The position numbers were made by a program, and so were the translations under genes. DNA of 64,000 bases, taken from Rhizodiscina lignyota. Taxonomy: Eukaryota; Ascomycota; Dothideomycetes; Aulographales; Rhizodiscinaceae. The stretch spans positions 620,001 through 684,000 of the forward strand of contig ML978125.1 in assembly GCA_010015805.1 (NCBI GenBank), read 5' to 3'. Under the pieces are notes generated by a model. It saw only the letters and a program-made list of their open reading frames with translations, did not search any database and was not told the DNA's origin. Position 1 is the first letter of the stretch, and every line of letters starts with the position of its first letter. Below are positions 1 to 12,180 of the stretch, piece by piece.

Positions 1-1390
1 AAACTGTTGTATGCCTAATACTGTTCTTTGCGCGCCGCCTGGTTTTCGCATTCAACACTATCATTGCGTTGTTCAAGATCATATTAATGGTCTTTATTTT
101 CGTAGCGGGAATGGTGCATGCGAGTCGCGGCTCGAATTCCGGGTTTAAAGACTTCAACAAGGAGTATCCGGGATACAGCAATTCGCAAGCACTCACTGCT
201 ATGGTCTATATCATTCTGTGTTACCAGGGCTGGGATAACGCGAACTATGTAAGAGAGCATCCGATCAGCCAATGTGCGATTACGCTAAGATTACCAAGGT
301 CACCGGCGAGGTTCACAGGACCAAGCAGACATTGAAATGGGCTAGAATCACAAGTATATCTATCATCGGTGTCTTGAACACGCTAGCGACCTTAGCTTTT
401 GTAAGATTTCTCATTAAAAGCAATTTGCTAGGGGAGTCGGCTGACATCATATGCAGTATAGCGTTGCGGACTTTGCAACGGTCACAAATGCGGACGGACA
501 AGCTAATTCTGCACTCCAGTGGGCACAGATCGTATGTATCCTTCTGTTTGAGCTCACGATCAGGGTGCTTAATGTTCAGTCAGGTCTTCGGGTCTTCCAG
601 GGGAATGAATATAGCGACAGGCATAGCTAGTTTTGGTACACTGGTATTTATCACGTACACAACAGCAAAAGGTATGATACTACATATACAACCATTTCAG
701 CCGCTAACCGGGATCTAGTCAAACAAGCTATTGCCTGGCAACGCATCATCCCATTCTCCAACTTCTTCGGCCGACAGGATCCATATTTCGACAGTCCTGG
801 CGGTGGCCTCTTTCTCCATTGGATCATTAGCGTGATTGCCATTTTGGCCCTTGGTGACATGGGTTCAGAGTCGAGACTCTTCTTTAGCGGTATCTACTCA
901 TGGGGCTATCAAGTTATGTTTGGTGAGTTTTAATGCATCCCGAGAATAATTGCTGGTGGCATAATTGACTGGTGCAGTGTTCTTGGGTATTGGTCTCCTG
1001 CGATTGGAATACCGCATGCGCCTGTACGACGACAACTGGAGGCCGTCATATCTGAAGAACAAATTCGTACTGATATTTGTTGCGGCCATATTCGTCGGCA
1101 TCAACATAGTGATTTTGGTAATCACAGCACTTCCGAATGACCCAGGACAAGTTGCCTGCTTCTATTGGCCGGTCGCTATTGCGGGTACCGTAGTTTTCAG
1201 CGTCATGTATTGGGGCATTCTTCGCGTGTTTCAGCCAGACAATTCCAAGCACAGGAAGGCTCTGGCGTCCCGAGTCGGCTTCGAGGTTAATGTGTACGAG
1301 TTGGGAGATGAAGTGCCAGACGACATGAGGTTCGCAATGTATGAGGCCGGACTAGATGGTTCCAAACGCAGAGTACAGTACAAGGTATGA
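1..1390 (+). CDS. Amino acid permease, APC superfamily (LAT/methionine-permease type), 5'-truncated by the window
   Basis: Integral membrane transporter that takes up amino acids, most like the fungal high-affinity methionine permease (Mup1) group of the APC superfamily. Only the C-terminal part lies in the window; the reading frame is open from base 3. Exons by splice signal and phase: <1-248, 299-400, 457-531, 584-671, 701-922, 978-1390. The joined protein contains the family landmarks YQGWDNANYVTGEV, then a hydrophobic segment, then QRIIPFSNFFGRQDP followed by GGGLFLHWI, which match the Mup1-type cytoplasmic loop and the next membrane span. At least six hydrophobic spans are visible. The tail after the last span ends at TGA 1388-1390. 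Substrate is not fixed by the sequence. Family confidence is high, exon detail good. Confidence 0.85.
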
Positions 1391-2986
1391 TATTACAGAT
1401 CTCAGAGCATCCTCGAAGTTCTACAGCTAAGCACCTTTCTAGGTCTCTGGTCCGATTTCGCGGTGCCTTTCTATCATTCAAAGCGTCAAGAACTCTCTCC
1501 TCAGGTTCTTGGCTTATTAATAGCGTTCTGCCTTTAGTGTTAGCTGCAGAGTACATCAGGAATAAGGCTGAGTACATACTCAAAAATCTGAATATATTGC
1601 TGATCGCGGGATAATATTTGAACTGGTTTCTTGTTCCTCTTTACTGCACAAGTACCTGTTGGCCTTGTTGGCACAGTGTACTCGGCTTAAATCGGTCTAT
1701 CTCTCCAAGCCAGCGAGGGGATGCCTCTCCACAAGGACAATCTGACTGAAGCACCGTTCTAAAGGTGCCAGCATTGCACCTCTGTTGATGTATGGTCAAA
1801 ACAAAGCCGTGCACTTGTAGCCGAAGCCGCAGCATTTTTCAGCGCAGTGCCCACGATATAAGGCAAACAAGTACGGTATTCGGGGGTGAATTGGATGCTT
1901 CAAAGGGCATCGCCCAACATTTCTGCTCTGGAAAACCTTCATTCCAGGCCACGGATAGATGCTTCCGCATTCATTAGATGCTGCCACAGTCAGAATGTTG
2001 TCGTATATCAATTCTAATGATTGACTTCACTTACATATGTCGAGAATCGAGATCGAGACTATCTTACTTCTGCTCGCCGATGTGTCATTCTTGCCAGTAA
2101 TCCCTCTGCGAGAAATAGCCTGGATAACTCTGCTCTTGCAGGGAGGTAATTTCTTCCTGTCGTTGAAGCACCAAATCAGTCTTGCAGAGACATCGAACAC
2201 CATACAAGAGGACGTACAGCAGTGAGATATCGTAGTATATAGATGACATGATGGTCGTGAAGTGTCTGTTTCACAGCAGGTCAGTGTCCCGAACCGATGG
2301 TACAACACGTGGGACGTGTGGCGCGCACCGTTCTCCTCCATTGCGCCCCGAACTCGTGGATATTGGCTCTGATGTATTCATCCAATATCCGGGTCCTGAT
2401 ATACCGCTGATCCAGCGTCTGAACCAAGTATTGCTGGGTCGTTGGAGCCGCCGACGCGTCGTTCGATGTGGTACCGTGCTGGCTGCTCATTTTGACGTGA
2501 AGACATGGCGGACGTGCAATGCGGATGAGAGACATGAATGTGATCAAGCGCCACGCCTGTGATGGTGGGCGGGCCAAGTTATGGGAGCGCCCATGTTGAT
2601 GACTTATGCTAGTTACTGGACAGAATCCCGATGCCTCGTTGCCTGTCAGTCGGTCCGCATTGCCTTGACGCCAGTTGATGCCCTGCCCCGCTCCTTGAGA
2701 CTGGGCTTCCAGCACCCCTGCCCACTGCAGCCTTGAAAGGCATCGTGGGGGTTCGAAAGTGAGGCTCCGCGACACTTTTCTCCCTTCGAGTCCCAACTTC
2801 CACCATGTAGTGCCGACGAGGATTCTTCACAGCCTCAAGCCGCGACATGGAGCTGAATTGATGCTACATATGCCCCTGACGACGACATCTTTGCTTGCAG
2901 TGCCAGCTGCGTCTCTTCAAAGCATAGTTTCCTCGTCATCCCTTGACCTGACGGTGAACAACACCAACTGACACGTTATACGACGC
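1391..2986. other. Intergenic region, 1.6 kb, with unassigned minus-strand open segments
   Basis: No gene can be supported firmly. The minus strand holds several short open segments with plausible splice sites: one starting at ATG 2490 (54 codons reading MSSQHGTTSND...), one from ATG 2249 to TGA 2085 (54 codons), and a cysteine-bearing segment at 1796-1995 preceded by a good intron signal (GTAAGT donor near 2036, CTGAC branch site and CAG acceptor near 1985). I could not join these into one convincing protein and recognise no family. Confidence 0.25.
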
Positions 2987-3058
2987 GTGCGAACTCAACA
3001 TAGCCTCCACACGTCATCGCGGGCCGGACCGCTCAGTGGAGCGCTAGCTTGCGCTACC

Positions 3059-5303
3059 ATGTCGTCCGACTATCCAGATGACGGCCAGCATGATTCGCCG
3101 AGTCACGGCGCGAATGAGAGCGACGACGACAGACATGCTGTTCACGATACAAGACAGGTCACTGACATGAGCCGACATTTTACGCTTCGAGCGCTAGGTG
3201 TTGGCCTCCTGATCGGCATTCTTATTTGCATTTGCAATACCTATTTCGCCCTTCAAACTGGATGGGGCAGTGGCATGGTCATGCCCTCTGCCCTCCTCGG
3301 GTTTGCAATCTTCAGGGTCGCATCGCCATATCTGCGCCTACCGTTCACACCAGAGGAAAATGTACTCGTTCAGACAGTTGCGGGCGCAGCTGGAACGATA
3401 TCCATGGCGTGTGGGTTTGCTGGTGTCATGCCTGCACTCGACTTCCTATTGAAACCGAGCGAAGGCGCTCCAGTAGACCTCAATCTCGGAAAACTTATCA
3501 TATGGAGTATTGGGACTTGCATTGTCGGCTCGGTCTTCTCTCCAACCTTGAGAAAGCACATCGTCTTGCAAGAGAACCTGAAGTTTCCCAGCGCTACGGC
3601 TGTGGCCTTCTTGATATCAGTCCTTCATGGAACTGAATACAAAGCCGAGCGGCATGAGTCAGATGCTGTTAGGTCAGGGGAAGACGAGATGGAAGGTTTG
3701 CTGCGCGATCACCAGGATGAATCCGAGGAATCCATGGCTCGAGAGCTTTCTGGTACCGGTGCTGACACGAGCGACTCTTTCCACAGAGGAATAGGGTCTA
3801 ATGCTTTTGACGACAAGAAGGAGAATGGAACTTACATCCACGCGCTGGTCTGGGCATTCGTAATATCTGCCTCTTTTGTAAGAACTCACTGTGGATTTCA
3901 GCTTTGGTGATTGCTTATGTATGCAATAGACTTTGGCATCATACTTCATTCCCCAGCTCCGCAGTTTGCCCATCTTTGGTGGGGATCTAGCAAGACACTG
4001 GCTGTGGACGCTCGACCCATCTCCTGCTTATGTTGGTCAAGGCATTATCATGGGCCCAAGTACTACTCTACACATACTCCTTGGTGCAATCATCGCATGG
4101 GGAATCCTCTCCCCGCTGGCTGTTCACAAAGGATGGGCCACAGCGCCGGCCGGCGACCTGCAAGGTGGAAGCAGAGGCTGGGTGATGTGGATCGCCCTCG
4201 CCGTCCTCCTTGCAGACTCGTTGCTAAACCTCGCCTGGGTACTACTGAGAATTATCGCAAGCATTAGTCTCGCGACTAAGCGACGCCTGGAGAATAGCAA
4301 AAGGACCGGTAAACCGTGGTGTGATACCCTCGGGATACATAAACTTCGCTATTCTCTATGGAGTGTTCTGCAGCCAAACAAATCCGCGGTAAACGGCTCA
4401 AGAGATCAAGATACTGCTTCCAACGGCTTAAAAGCAACGCAAGATTCGTTTCTATCTCCTGGAATAATGGCAATCCAGCTAGGGTTTGCGCTTCTCTTCT
4501 GTCTCGCTTGTGTCAAAATTACCTTTGGCGCGTATCTGACTTTCCCCGCAACAATTGCATCTGTCCTGTTCATGCTCCTGGCTGGTGTCATGGCCGTGAG
4601 GTCTCTCGGCGAGACCGACGTCCTTCCAAACTCCGGCATTGCCAAACTAACTCAACTGGTCTTTGGACTCATCACTCCAGCCTCTTATCCTAACGCCATT
4701 ATCATCAATCTCCTCGTCGGCTCAATGTCAGAGAACGGATCCGAACAAACAGCGGATCTAATGTCCGACTTCAAAACAGCGCACCTCCTGAACGCTTCCC
4801 CGACAGCACAGTTCTACGGTCACGTCATAGCCAGTATTTTCGGCGCCATCATCGCTCCAGTCGTCTACCGGCTTTACGCATCGGTGTACGATCTCCCAAC
4901 CGGACTGTTCCAAATACCCAGCTCCTATCTTTGGCTCCTCAGCGCTCGACTGCTTACGGGGCAGGGTCTGCCGAGCATGGTCCCGCAGGTAGGAGCTCTC
5001 TTTGGCTGCGTATTTCTGCTCATCACCGCCTTGAGAATATTTGTTGCTCGACATCCTTCTACGCATGTTCAGCGTTGGCACAGCTTTCTGCCTAGCGGGA
5101 TTGGTGTGGCGATAGGAATGTACACTACACCATCATTCACCTTGTCGAGGGTCGTTGGAGGCGTGCTGGGATGGTATATTATGCGACGGAATCCAAAAGC
5201 GAAGACCACACTCATCGTGATGGCATCAGGGTTGATATTAGGCGAAGGGATCATGAGTATAGTCAACTTGTCCTTGGCCAGTTTAGGGATACCCCATTTG
5301 TAA
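3059..5303 (+). CDS. OPT-family oligopeptide/metal-chelate transporter (yeast YGL114W-like)
   Basis: Polytopic membrane transporter of the OPT superfamily, nearer to the YSL/YGL114W branch than to the Isp4/Opt1 peptide branch. Exons 3059-3877 and 3930-5303, a 52-base intron with GTAAGA donor and AATAG acceptor, giving 730 residues; YGL114W is of about the same length. The first ATG with a good context (ACCATG) is at 3059; the open frame upstream starts only with GTG. After a charged N-terminus of about 45 residues comes FTLRALGVGLLIG and NTYFALQTGW, the conserved first transmembrane unit of this family, then many hydrophobic spans. A hydrophilic acidic loop (about residues 195-255) separates the halves. 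PSAYPNAI-type and GSMSENG motifs occur in the second half. Natural substrate is unknown for this branch. No partner genes adjoin. Confidence 0.9.
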
Positions 5304-5523
5304 TGAGTTATGAACGTTCAGGAAAAATTCAAATTGTATCTCTTCAATGTCAACGCAGGCGGTTTTACCAGAGGTCGCTGTTGGGTAAACACCATATCTT
5401 GAACGGCTTCACCAGTGACACATGATATATTTCGGCCAGACTACTTTTATTAAGATGCTGCTCCGCGGATCCAGTCACTCTATCGGATAGACATCAAACC
5501 ATTAACGGGCTGGCTTCCTCAAT

Positions 5524-8500
5524 TTAACCCGCAAGGACCCTCCTCAACATCCCCACAAACTCATCCTCCATCCCATAAATCTCCTTAACCTCAGGCTTCT
5601 TCGGCTCGCCCGCGCTGCGCTTCAACCGCTCTGCATGCCTCTTCCTCCTATTCCTCTCCGCCTTAATCGGATCAATCTCCTCCTCCTCGTCCGTCTCACT
5701 CCCCTCATCATCATCATCCAGCCCATCCTCATCACTATACTCCATCTCCTCCAGATCAAGACTATTCATCCCGAAATCGCTCGCCGTGAAGCCCGCCTTC
5801 CCGAGACCGGGTATGTCGTCGTGCGCCTCGGGCCCGATTCCGCCGTCCGCAGCCATCTTCTGCCGCGTCTTGTCCTGGTGCCAGCGCTTGCGCGCCGCCT
5901 GCCACTTGATCAGGCTGTTGATTTCGCGCATCGACTTGCGCCCGTCGATTTGCCCGGCCGTATACGAGTCTGTGAACAGCTTGTTCATGTCGAGCTTCTC
6001 GCCGCTGCGGGGCCCGTTGCGTAGGAAGTCGAGGATGCCCTCGACCCAGCTCATCAGCTGGTCGAACAGGCCGTTGTCGTGGATGTGCACCTCGTGCACG
6101 AACTTGTAGAAGTTGTGCTCGTGTCTTGCGCATAGGTCGATGAATGCCTGGACGGTCTGGTTGGGGTCAGCGGAGAGGGACTGGTGCTGTGCCGCGGAGA
6201 TGACTTTGATGGCGTCGTCGACGAAGACGGCGAAGTCGGTGATGGAGTTGTAGACGTTGGCGGATTTGTAGACGCGGACGAGGGGTTCGTAGAAGATGGT
6301 GAAGAGGGAGCGGAAGAGTTTGAGGGTGTTTGGCTGGAACATCTTAGTTAGGATCGAAATTGCGGCACTTTACTTGGGTTGTATCTGGACCGGGGCTTAC
6401 CTCTTCGATCAGCTGCAGCATCATCTCCTTGTCTCTCTGCCGCATATGCAGCTTTAGCAACTGCTTGAGATGTGCAAATAGCACCGCGCCCTGCTTCATC
6501 TCCTCGTCGATATTTTCGACTGCATTATTCCACGCCACGTAAGCGTTGAATACCTTGGCCACTTGCTCTTCATCTAGGTCCGGTTGAATGAGCTCGCATC
6601 GCAACAGCGCCACGACAATATCGACCTGGTCATCCTCGGCTTCCACTCGGATTACCTCCTTTACGGTCCCGTCTGCTTGTGTATAATTCTTGATCTTCTC
6701 GCTCAGTACCTGATCGTCTATCTTGACCTCCACGGCCTCTATCTGCCTTTGCATCTGACGGATGCCATCGTGAATGGCCATACCAAAGACACGCTGGAGC
6801 AAACTCTTAGTTCCGAATGGTTGGGCGAGAAAGAGGTCCAGTACGCCGCTCATGACGGCAGCGGGATTTGCAAGTCTAATGACGTTCTTGAGAACAGTGT
6901 AGGGTATCATAGAATGTATGCGCCTGGCTTGCGCAAAGAGGTCAGGAGAATTGTCTTCGGCGAGGAATAAATGGTACAATGTCGCAGCGACTTCTATTCG
7001 GAGCCATTCCGCGAATTTTTGGTACTCTGGCCGTAGCTCTTGTATTGTGTTCTTTTCTCTGACTTCCTGGAAAAGTTTTCGGAGGCCATCTTGTGCCTCT
7101 CGTTAGCGGTGGCCACGTATCTCAATACCGAAGAACTTACTGCTCTCGACAATCTCCCGTCTAAACTTCTCCATATGTTCATCCAATTCCGCTGCTCTTT
7201 GTCTCGCTATCTCATAGAACTGCCTCTGCTCGATAATCCTCTTCTCATCCATCTCCTTGCGCCTCTCGCAGTCGCCCACCTCGTCGTCGGTCAACGTGAT
7301 CGGATCATGCGTCAAGAACTCGTGCATAGAATTACTCGATGCGATATTCGGGTTCTGTAGCAGAGTGCGCAGAAATGCTCGGAGAGATATTCGCTGCTCT
7401 TCGCGATACAGCATTGTCGAGGTAAGAGGAGTACGTGGGACATCTCCAGAAGGGCGTGGCGAAGCTGTGCCAGGTGACTTTAAAGATGTTGCGGACGCAT
7501 TGCGCCTATGACCGCCACCGAAAGGGAGATAACTTCTCAGACTCGAGCCATACGATGCCGCAGCTGCTGGTTCGAGAGAATCCGTGTTCGCAGGATCGAA
7601 GGGAGCTGGTGCGAGCTCTGTTGTGGTGTCCATGGTCGAAAGCGATGAGACTGAATCGGAGTCGTCTGCATCGGTGGAATGGAACGCGGAATCCCTTCTA
7701 TTTTTGCGAGGGACTGGAGGGAGGACCTTGCCAGGCATCTCCAAGCGTAGACGCTTGTTCAGTTGTTGGAAATCTGAGTAGCGTCGACCGACGTATATGT
7801 CGTCTTTCCCAGCCTGCTTTACTCGCAGGAGGTATTCCTGTATGGAAATATCAGTTCACCAGTCTTGAGAATGTTCTCAATCGGAGGGGTAATAATATAC
7901 CGCGTGTACATGTGTCCTGACGTGCCTCTTCACGTTCTTCTTCCTCACGCCCGCGACATTGATATCCCAACCGTTGATCATCCTGCCTTCAGGCCTATTC
8001 GCAACGAGTCCATTCTCGTCCGCGCCTCTATCCACGACTTCAATTTCACTGAATCTGATCCTCTCTTCATATCCACTGGCGGTCGGGAGCCCACTGACCA
8101 TCATCAGTTCCATGAGCTTCTCCGCCTTGTTTGCCAACTTCTTGCGCTTCGTCATCTCTAGGCGGTCTTCTGACGAAGAGATGTTCTTGTTGGCGAACGA
8201 CTCGAGAAAGACCTGCAGCTTGTCCTGCCAGAACTCCTTCTCTCGCGCTTGATCGAGGAATGGGAAATTGCGGACGTGATTGACGAAGACATAGCGCAGG
8301 ATAGGAAGATCAGAGTCTTCGGGCTTTACTTCGCCTTTGTCTGAGCGGAAGGGGGCGCCGAAACGTTGGAGAGCGGTAGGAGAGGCGAGATCGTTGATTT
8401 CGCGCTTTACTTGCTGGGAGAGGAGTTCGCGTTTGAGGTCTGTCAAGTGTATAGTCAGCATCTGCTCTATCCCATAGCAATAAAATACACCAAATTGTTG

Positions 8501-8760
8501 TAATTCGGCCGAGTCTACCTACAGTGCTCTTGCTTCCCCGTCAAGACCGACCCTGGCGGTGGTAATGACATTGTTGAATTCGTAGTCATGTATGAGGGGA
8601 ACGACCGCTCTATTCTCATCCTCCTCTGAGCATCCGGGCTGCTGTCTGTGCCTGCGGTTGAAGGCGTGGCTCCCGTAGCGTCGCCATTAGCTTTCGCCGT
8701 TGAAGAATCCATATCAGTGCTTATTTTTGGGGGTTGAGGGGTAGTCGCGCTCTCCGCCAT
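5524..8760 (-). CDS. PX-domain lipid-binding protein with DUF3818 region (yeast YPR097W/Lec1 type)
   Basis: Peripheral membrane protein expected to bind phosphoinositides; the yeast relative YPR097W (Lec1) affects lipid and ergosterol distribution at the cell cortex. Exons on the minus strand: 8760-8523, 8439-7901, 7837-7141, 7098-6401, 6342-5524; phases 1,0,1,0; 996 residues (yeast 1073). Order: Ser/Thr-rich N-terminus; PX-associated N-terminal domain around residues 80-200 (LKRELLSQQ, PTALQRFGAPF); PX domain from about 235, with the lipid-binding signature VGRRYSDFQQL and a proline stretch LPPVPRK; a Ser-rich loop; then a helical DUF3818 region containing HSMIPYTVLKNVIRLANP. The C-terminus has an acidic run (residues about 895-940) and a basic run. 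The exon joins recreate family-conserved text such as QEHYLKREL. It shares a 1 kb divergent promoter with the deacetylase gene. Confidence 0.88.
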
Positions 8761-9740
8761 GGCGAAGGAATATGCAGCAAGAAAGCTCGAAACGCGGTGG
8801 ATTTAAAGTGAGGGAGGAAGTGTTCGAGAGCAGATGGAGTGGGAAACGTGGACGGTCTAGTGGACGTGATCCAGGCGCGTGGTCGTGTAGTGGAGGGTGC
8901 TCGGTCGGAATGGCGTGCAGGCGTGGATCCCCGCGCTTCGAGAGCAGTCGCAGCTCAGAAGTGCCTGGTGAACGACTCAACGAGTGACGGCGCGGTTAAA
9001 GGAGCGGAAGGAGGACTGAACAGGCTACATAGAGCGCTCCAGGCTCGGCCGAGCGCATTCAAATGAAGTTGCGGTCCCTTGGATGCCTCCTCACTCAGCT
9101 GGGAAGCTTGGACGGTGCCCAGATTTGGTGCACTCCGTGTGACGAACGCCCAGCCAACGTCGTGCGCAAGCCTCGAGCGCTCCTCAAGAAGTGGCTGGTT
9201 GGCCACTTGGAACTTACGCGTCCTTCAGCACCCTCACACCGTTGCCGCTGTCTCTTTGTTCCCGATATCACGTGTAACTTGCGAAGTTCGGTCAAAGGAA
9301 CGGTACCGCCGTACCGGGCATGCTAAAGCTGTAGCATACCGCACACCCGGCGTGTGGGGAGGGGTTCACGATGCTTAGATAATTTGCACCTCTATGAGGA
9401 AGGATCGTTCGAGTGCGTTTAATGAATTGTATCGAGTATACTGCTTCAACTTCTCACTGTCACGAATTTTGTATAAAGGCCTTCATTTTGTCTAGTGTTG
9501 GGCACGTCTTCCAACGTCCATGATTCAGGACAATTACAAATTTAGGCTAGTTCTCTTGATAAAACAGTCTTTCTTATCTCTTCTGTCTCTGGAAGAGCTT
9601 TTCGTCCAGATATCACTGGTTTCATGCCCTGACTAAATATCTCGTACTGGCCTCTCTCTCCGTCAATCATAACCCTCAAAGACTTACCTGGACACGAGCC
9701 CCAATTGCGCCTTAGTCACTCTCGACGCGAAAGAGACATC
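8761..9740. promoter_or_regulatory. Divergent intergenic region between the PX protein and deacetylase genes
   Basis: About 980 bases separating two divergent genes, so it should hold both promoters. I see pyrimidine-rich stretches before the deacetylase ATG (around 9540-9720) but no clear TATA box or recognisable operator. No coding segment here looks real. Confidence 0.4.
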
Positions 9741-11016
9741 ATGAGCAAGCGCGCCTACGTCGTGTATTGCATTGACGTCGACGCCTGTTCGCCGTGGATC
9801 AACACCGGCGACGGCTCGCTGGCAGACTCGACGTCCCTCTCTCGCGGTGTGTTTGGTGCTACCATTGGCCTCGATCGGCTGTTGGCGTTCTTCAAGCGCA
9901 ACGGGAATATACCGGGTACCTTTAACATCCCCTCGCACACCATTGAATCATTCCCAGAACAGGTGGCCAAGATCCTGGAGGATGGACATGAAATTGGCTT
10001 ACATGGCTACACGCACGAGTCCCCAGCCTCACTCACCGAAGAGCAGGAGCGGGACGTCCTAGCCAAATCGATAGAAGTCTACAAGCGCTTCACCGGCGGC
10101 CGTCACCCAGCCGGCTACATCGCCCCAAGCTGGAAGGCGAGCTCGCGCACGATCCGGCTGCTCGAAGAGTTTGGAATCCGCTATGACCATAGTTATATGG
10201 CGCACGACAGTCAGCCGCATTGGGCTGCGGACCTGGGCGACAACACTACCGCCACGGATTTCGCGAAGCCAGCTAGCACGTGGATGGCGCCGATGGGGAA
10301 GATCCAGACCAGGGATGTGGTTGAGATCCCGGGCAATTGGGATGTCACTGACTTCGGTGAGTGTTTTTAATATTCTCGAGAGTGACAAATCCGTTGGCCG
10401 CCGCGGGAAGTTGTAACGCCTAAGGGCAGACAGCTCTCACACGTCATTGCTAGCGAGACTGGTTCTGGAAGCTCGATCCTGTGTGCTGTGGAGTGTACTA
10501 AACATCAACATCCCGTTGAAAATCATGTACACTGTACTACTCGAAGAGGCTTCACACCAAAGCCCGTCGGGCAAACTGTAATGCCTGAAGGTGGGAGCAG
10601 ATCTGTCTGAGAGGAAACGATGAAAGAGAGAAGGAGATCTGCGCCGACGTGAGGAGAAATGCCACTCATGAAGAAGCTAATCACGTCTTATAGCCGCGTT
10701 CAACTTCATACCCGGTGCACCGAGCTCGCACGGCTTCGTCAGCCCCCACGTGATCGAGCAGAACTGGAAGGACATGTTCACGGGCTTGTACCACGAGTAC
10801 AATGATAGTTCGGAGCAGCCGCCGCAGGGCTTCGTCTTCCCCATGACGATCCATCCGCAGTCGAGCGGAAAGCCGCACATTCTTGCGATGCATCAGCGTT
10901 TCGTGGATTGGTTACGCTCCGAGTGGGAAGGAGTCGAGTTCGTGACGTGCGAGCACGTTGCGAATGAATTCAGGGCTGGGAACATAAAGGGGTGGGAGTT
11001 GAAGGGAGGCGTGTAA
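9741..11016 (+). CDS. HpPgdA-like CE4 deacetylase / cyclic-imidase family protein
   Basis: Metal-dependent NodB-fold hydrolase closest to the Helicobacter pylori PgdA-like group, whose members are listed as peptidoglycan deacetylases but are related to allantoinase and imidase enzymes. Exons 9741-10356 and 10694-11016, joined in phase 1, 312 residues. Catalytic residues are present: CIDVDA gives Asp12 (base) and Asp14 (metal), and GHEIGLHGYTHE gives His88 and His92. Further family text includes GYIAPSWKASS, VVEIPGNW, SHGFVSPHVIE and PMTIHP. There is no signal peptide, so the enzyme is probably cytosolic and its substrate need not be peptidoglycan or chitin. The ATG chosen is followed directly by the first strand (KRAYVVYCIDVD). 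The 337-base intron is far longer than most in this window; its ends are GTGAGT and CTTATAG. Confidence 0.85.
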
Positions 11017-12180
11017 ATAGTCGCACTCGCCGGCGGATGACTCGGCCCTGAAGCCACAGCCTCGTGATATCAATCATCTGGAGGTTGCTGTTAATACCCT
11101 TAAAGGCTCGAATCTGAAAAACACTGCCATCTCCCATACAAATTTGAGCAGTGTGTAAACTCGTAGAGATGCTCTTCTGATTATACACGGGTTGAGCCTT
11201 TATTGCCAGATATCTCTGGGTTGAAGCAGGGAAAAGTTGATGTACGCGCTCTGATCTATGCTGGATTGAGCAGGCGTTTATTGCTGCATATTTTCAAGTT
11301 GAAAGAGCGTTACTTCGCATTCGAACTGTTCAAAGGAACGTATTTCAATATGACTGGAGGTTCCTTTGCTTCTCACTTAGCATTGGATGAATTTAATGGA
11401 TCTTAATAGCAGGCATACCCAGATCCGACTCAACTCTATTGCGGAGGTTTTACCAAAGACCTGAAGGCCTATCCACTTCGGAAGTGAAAGCATTGTGTGA
11501 AGGCTATGGTACAGCTCCCATATCCTTTTTCGGGCTAGGGATCAACATCTCTGAAGATCCATATATCCATGCTCTGAACTGTATTCGAACAAGAAACACT
11601 TAGGTAGTGAGTACATTCCATCAATACAGAAGAGCCTTAGCCCGCGACCAGCACGGTCCTACTAAGATTCAGTAGGGTACAGGGAACCCGGAGAGTGAGT
11701 GAAGAGTTCCCAAACCTGGGTGCAGAGGTATCTAACATTAGGTGCCTGGGTGCCTAAGAGTGGGTACTGAGGTACCCGTCATCGTTGGAGGCTAGTTATT
11801 CAACACCTGAATCCTCGTCCTCATCCCATGTGTACAGCTTGAACACCATCAAGGCAGAAGTGTTCAAGCCCAATTACCCTGTGTTTGTAGAGCATCACCT
11901 TACTTATTCATCGGATCTCCTCACGTGCCTGGCGACGACTTGGGCAAATACCATGTGGCGTTTCGTCGCTTTCCATTCACTCTCTATGCTGCATGGACGG
12001 TAACCCTGTTCAGATATGTCGTGATATAGCACAAAGCACAGGCACGCCACCCTCGATACTCATGTGTTCACCGTTTGATCGCTTCCATTTTAATTCGGGG
12101 ATCAGGGAGACAAGTCTCCCTGCCTATCTAGAAGCCTAGTCGTCGTATTTTTACTACTACCGCACCGCCATCATGAGAAA
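11017..12180. other. Convergent intergenic region, 1.16 kb, with a GGTGCC/GGTACC-rich patch
   Basis: Lies between convergent genes, so it should hold both 3' ends. No coding sequence is evident. Around 11690-11780 there is a short low-complexity patch built from variants of GGTGCCTGGGTGCCTAAG and GGTACC-like words; this looks like a degenerate simple repeat rather than a gene. Confidence 0.5.

Noticed and set aside
3226-3636. A 136-codon frame inside the OPT transporter exon
   Set aside because: It is a shifted frame of a clearly conserved transporter sequence.
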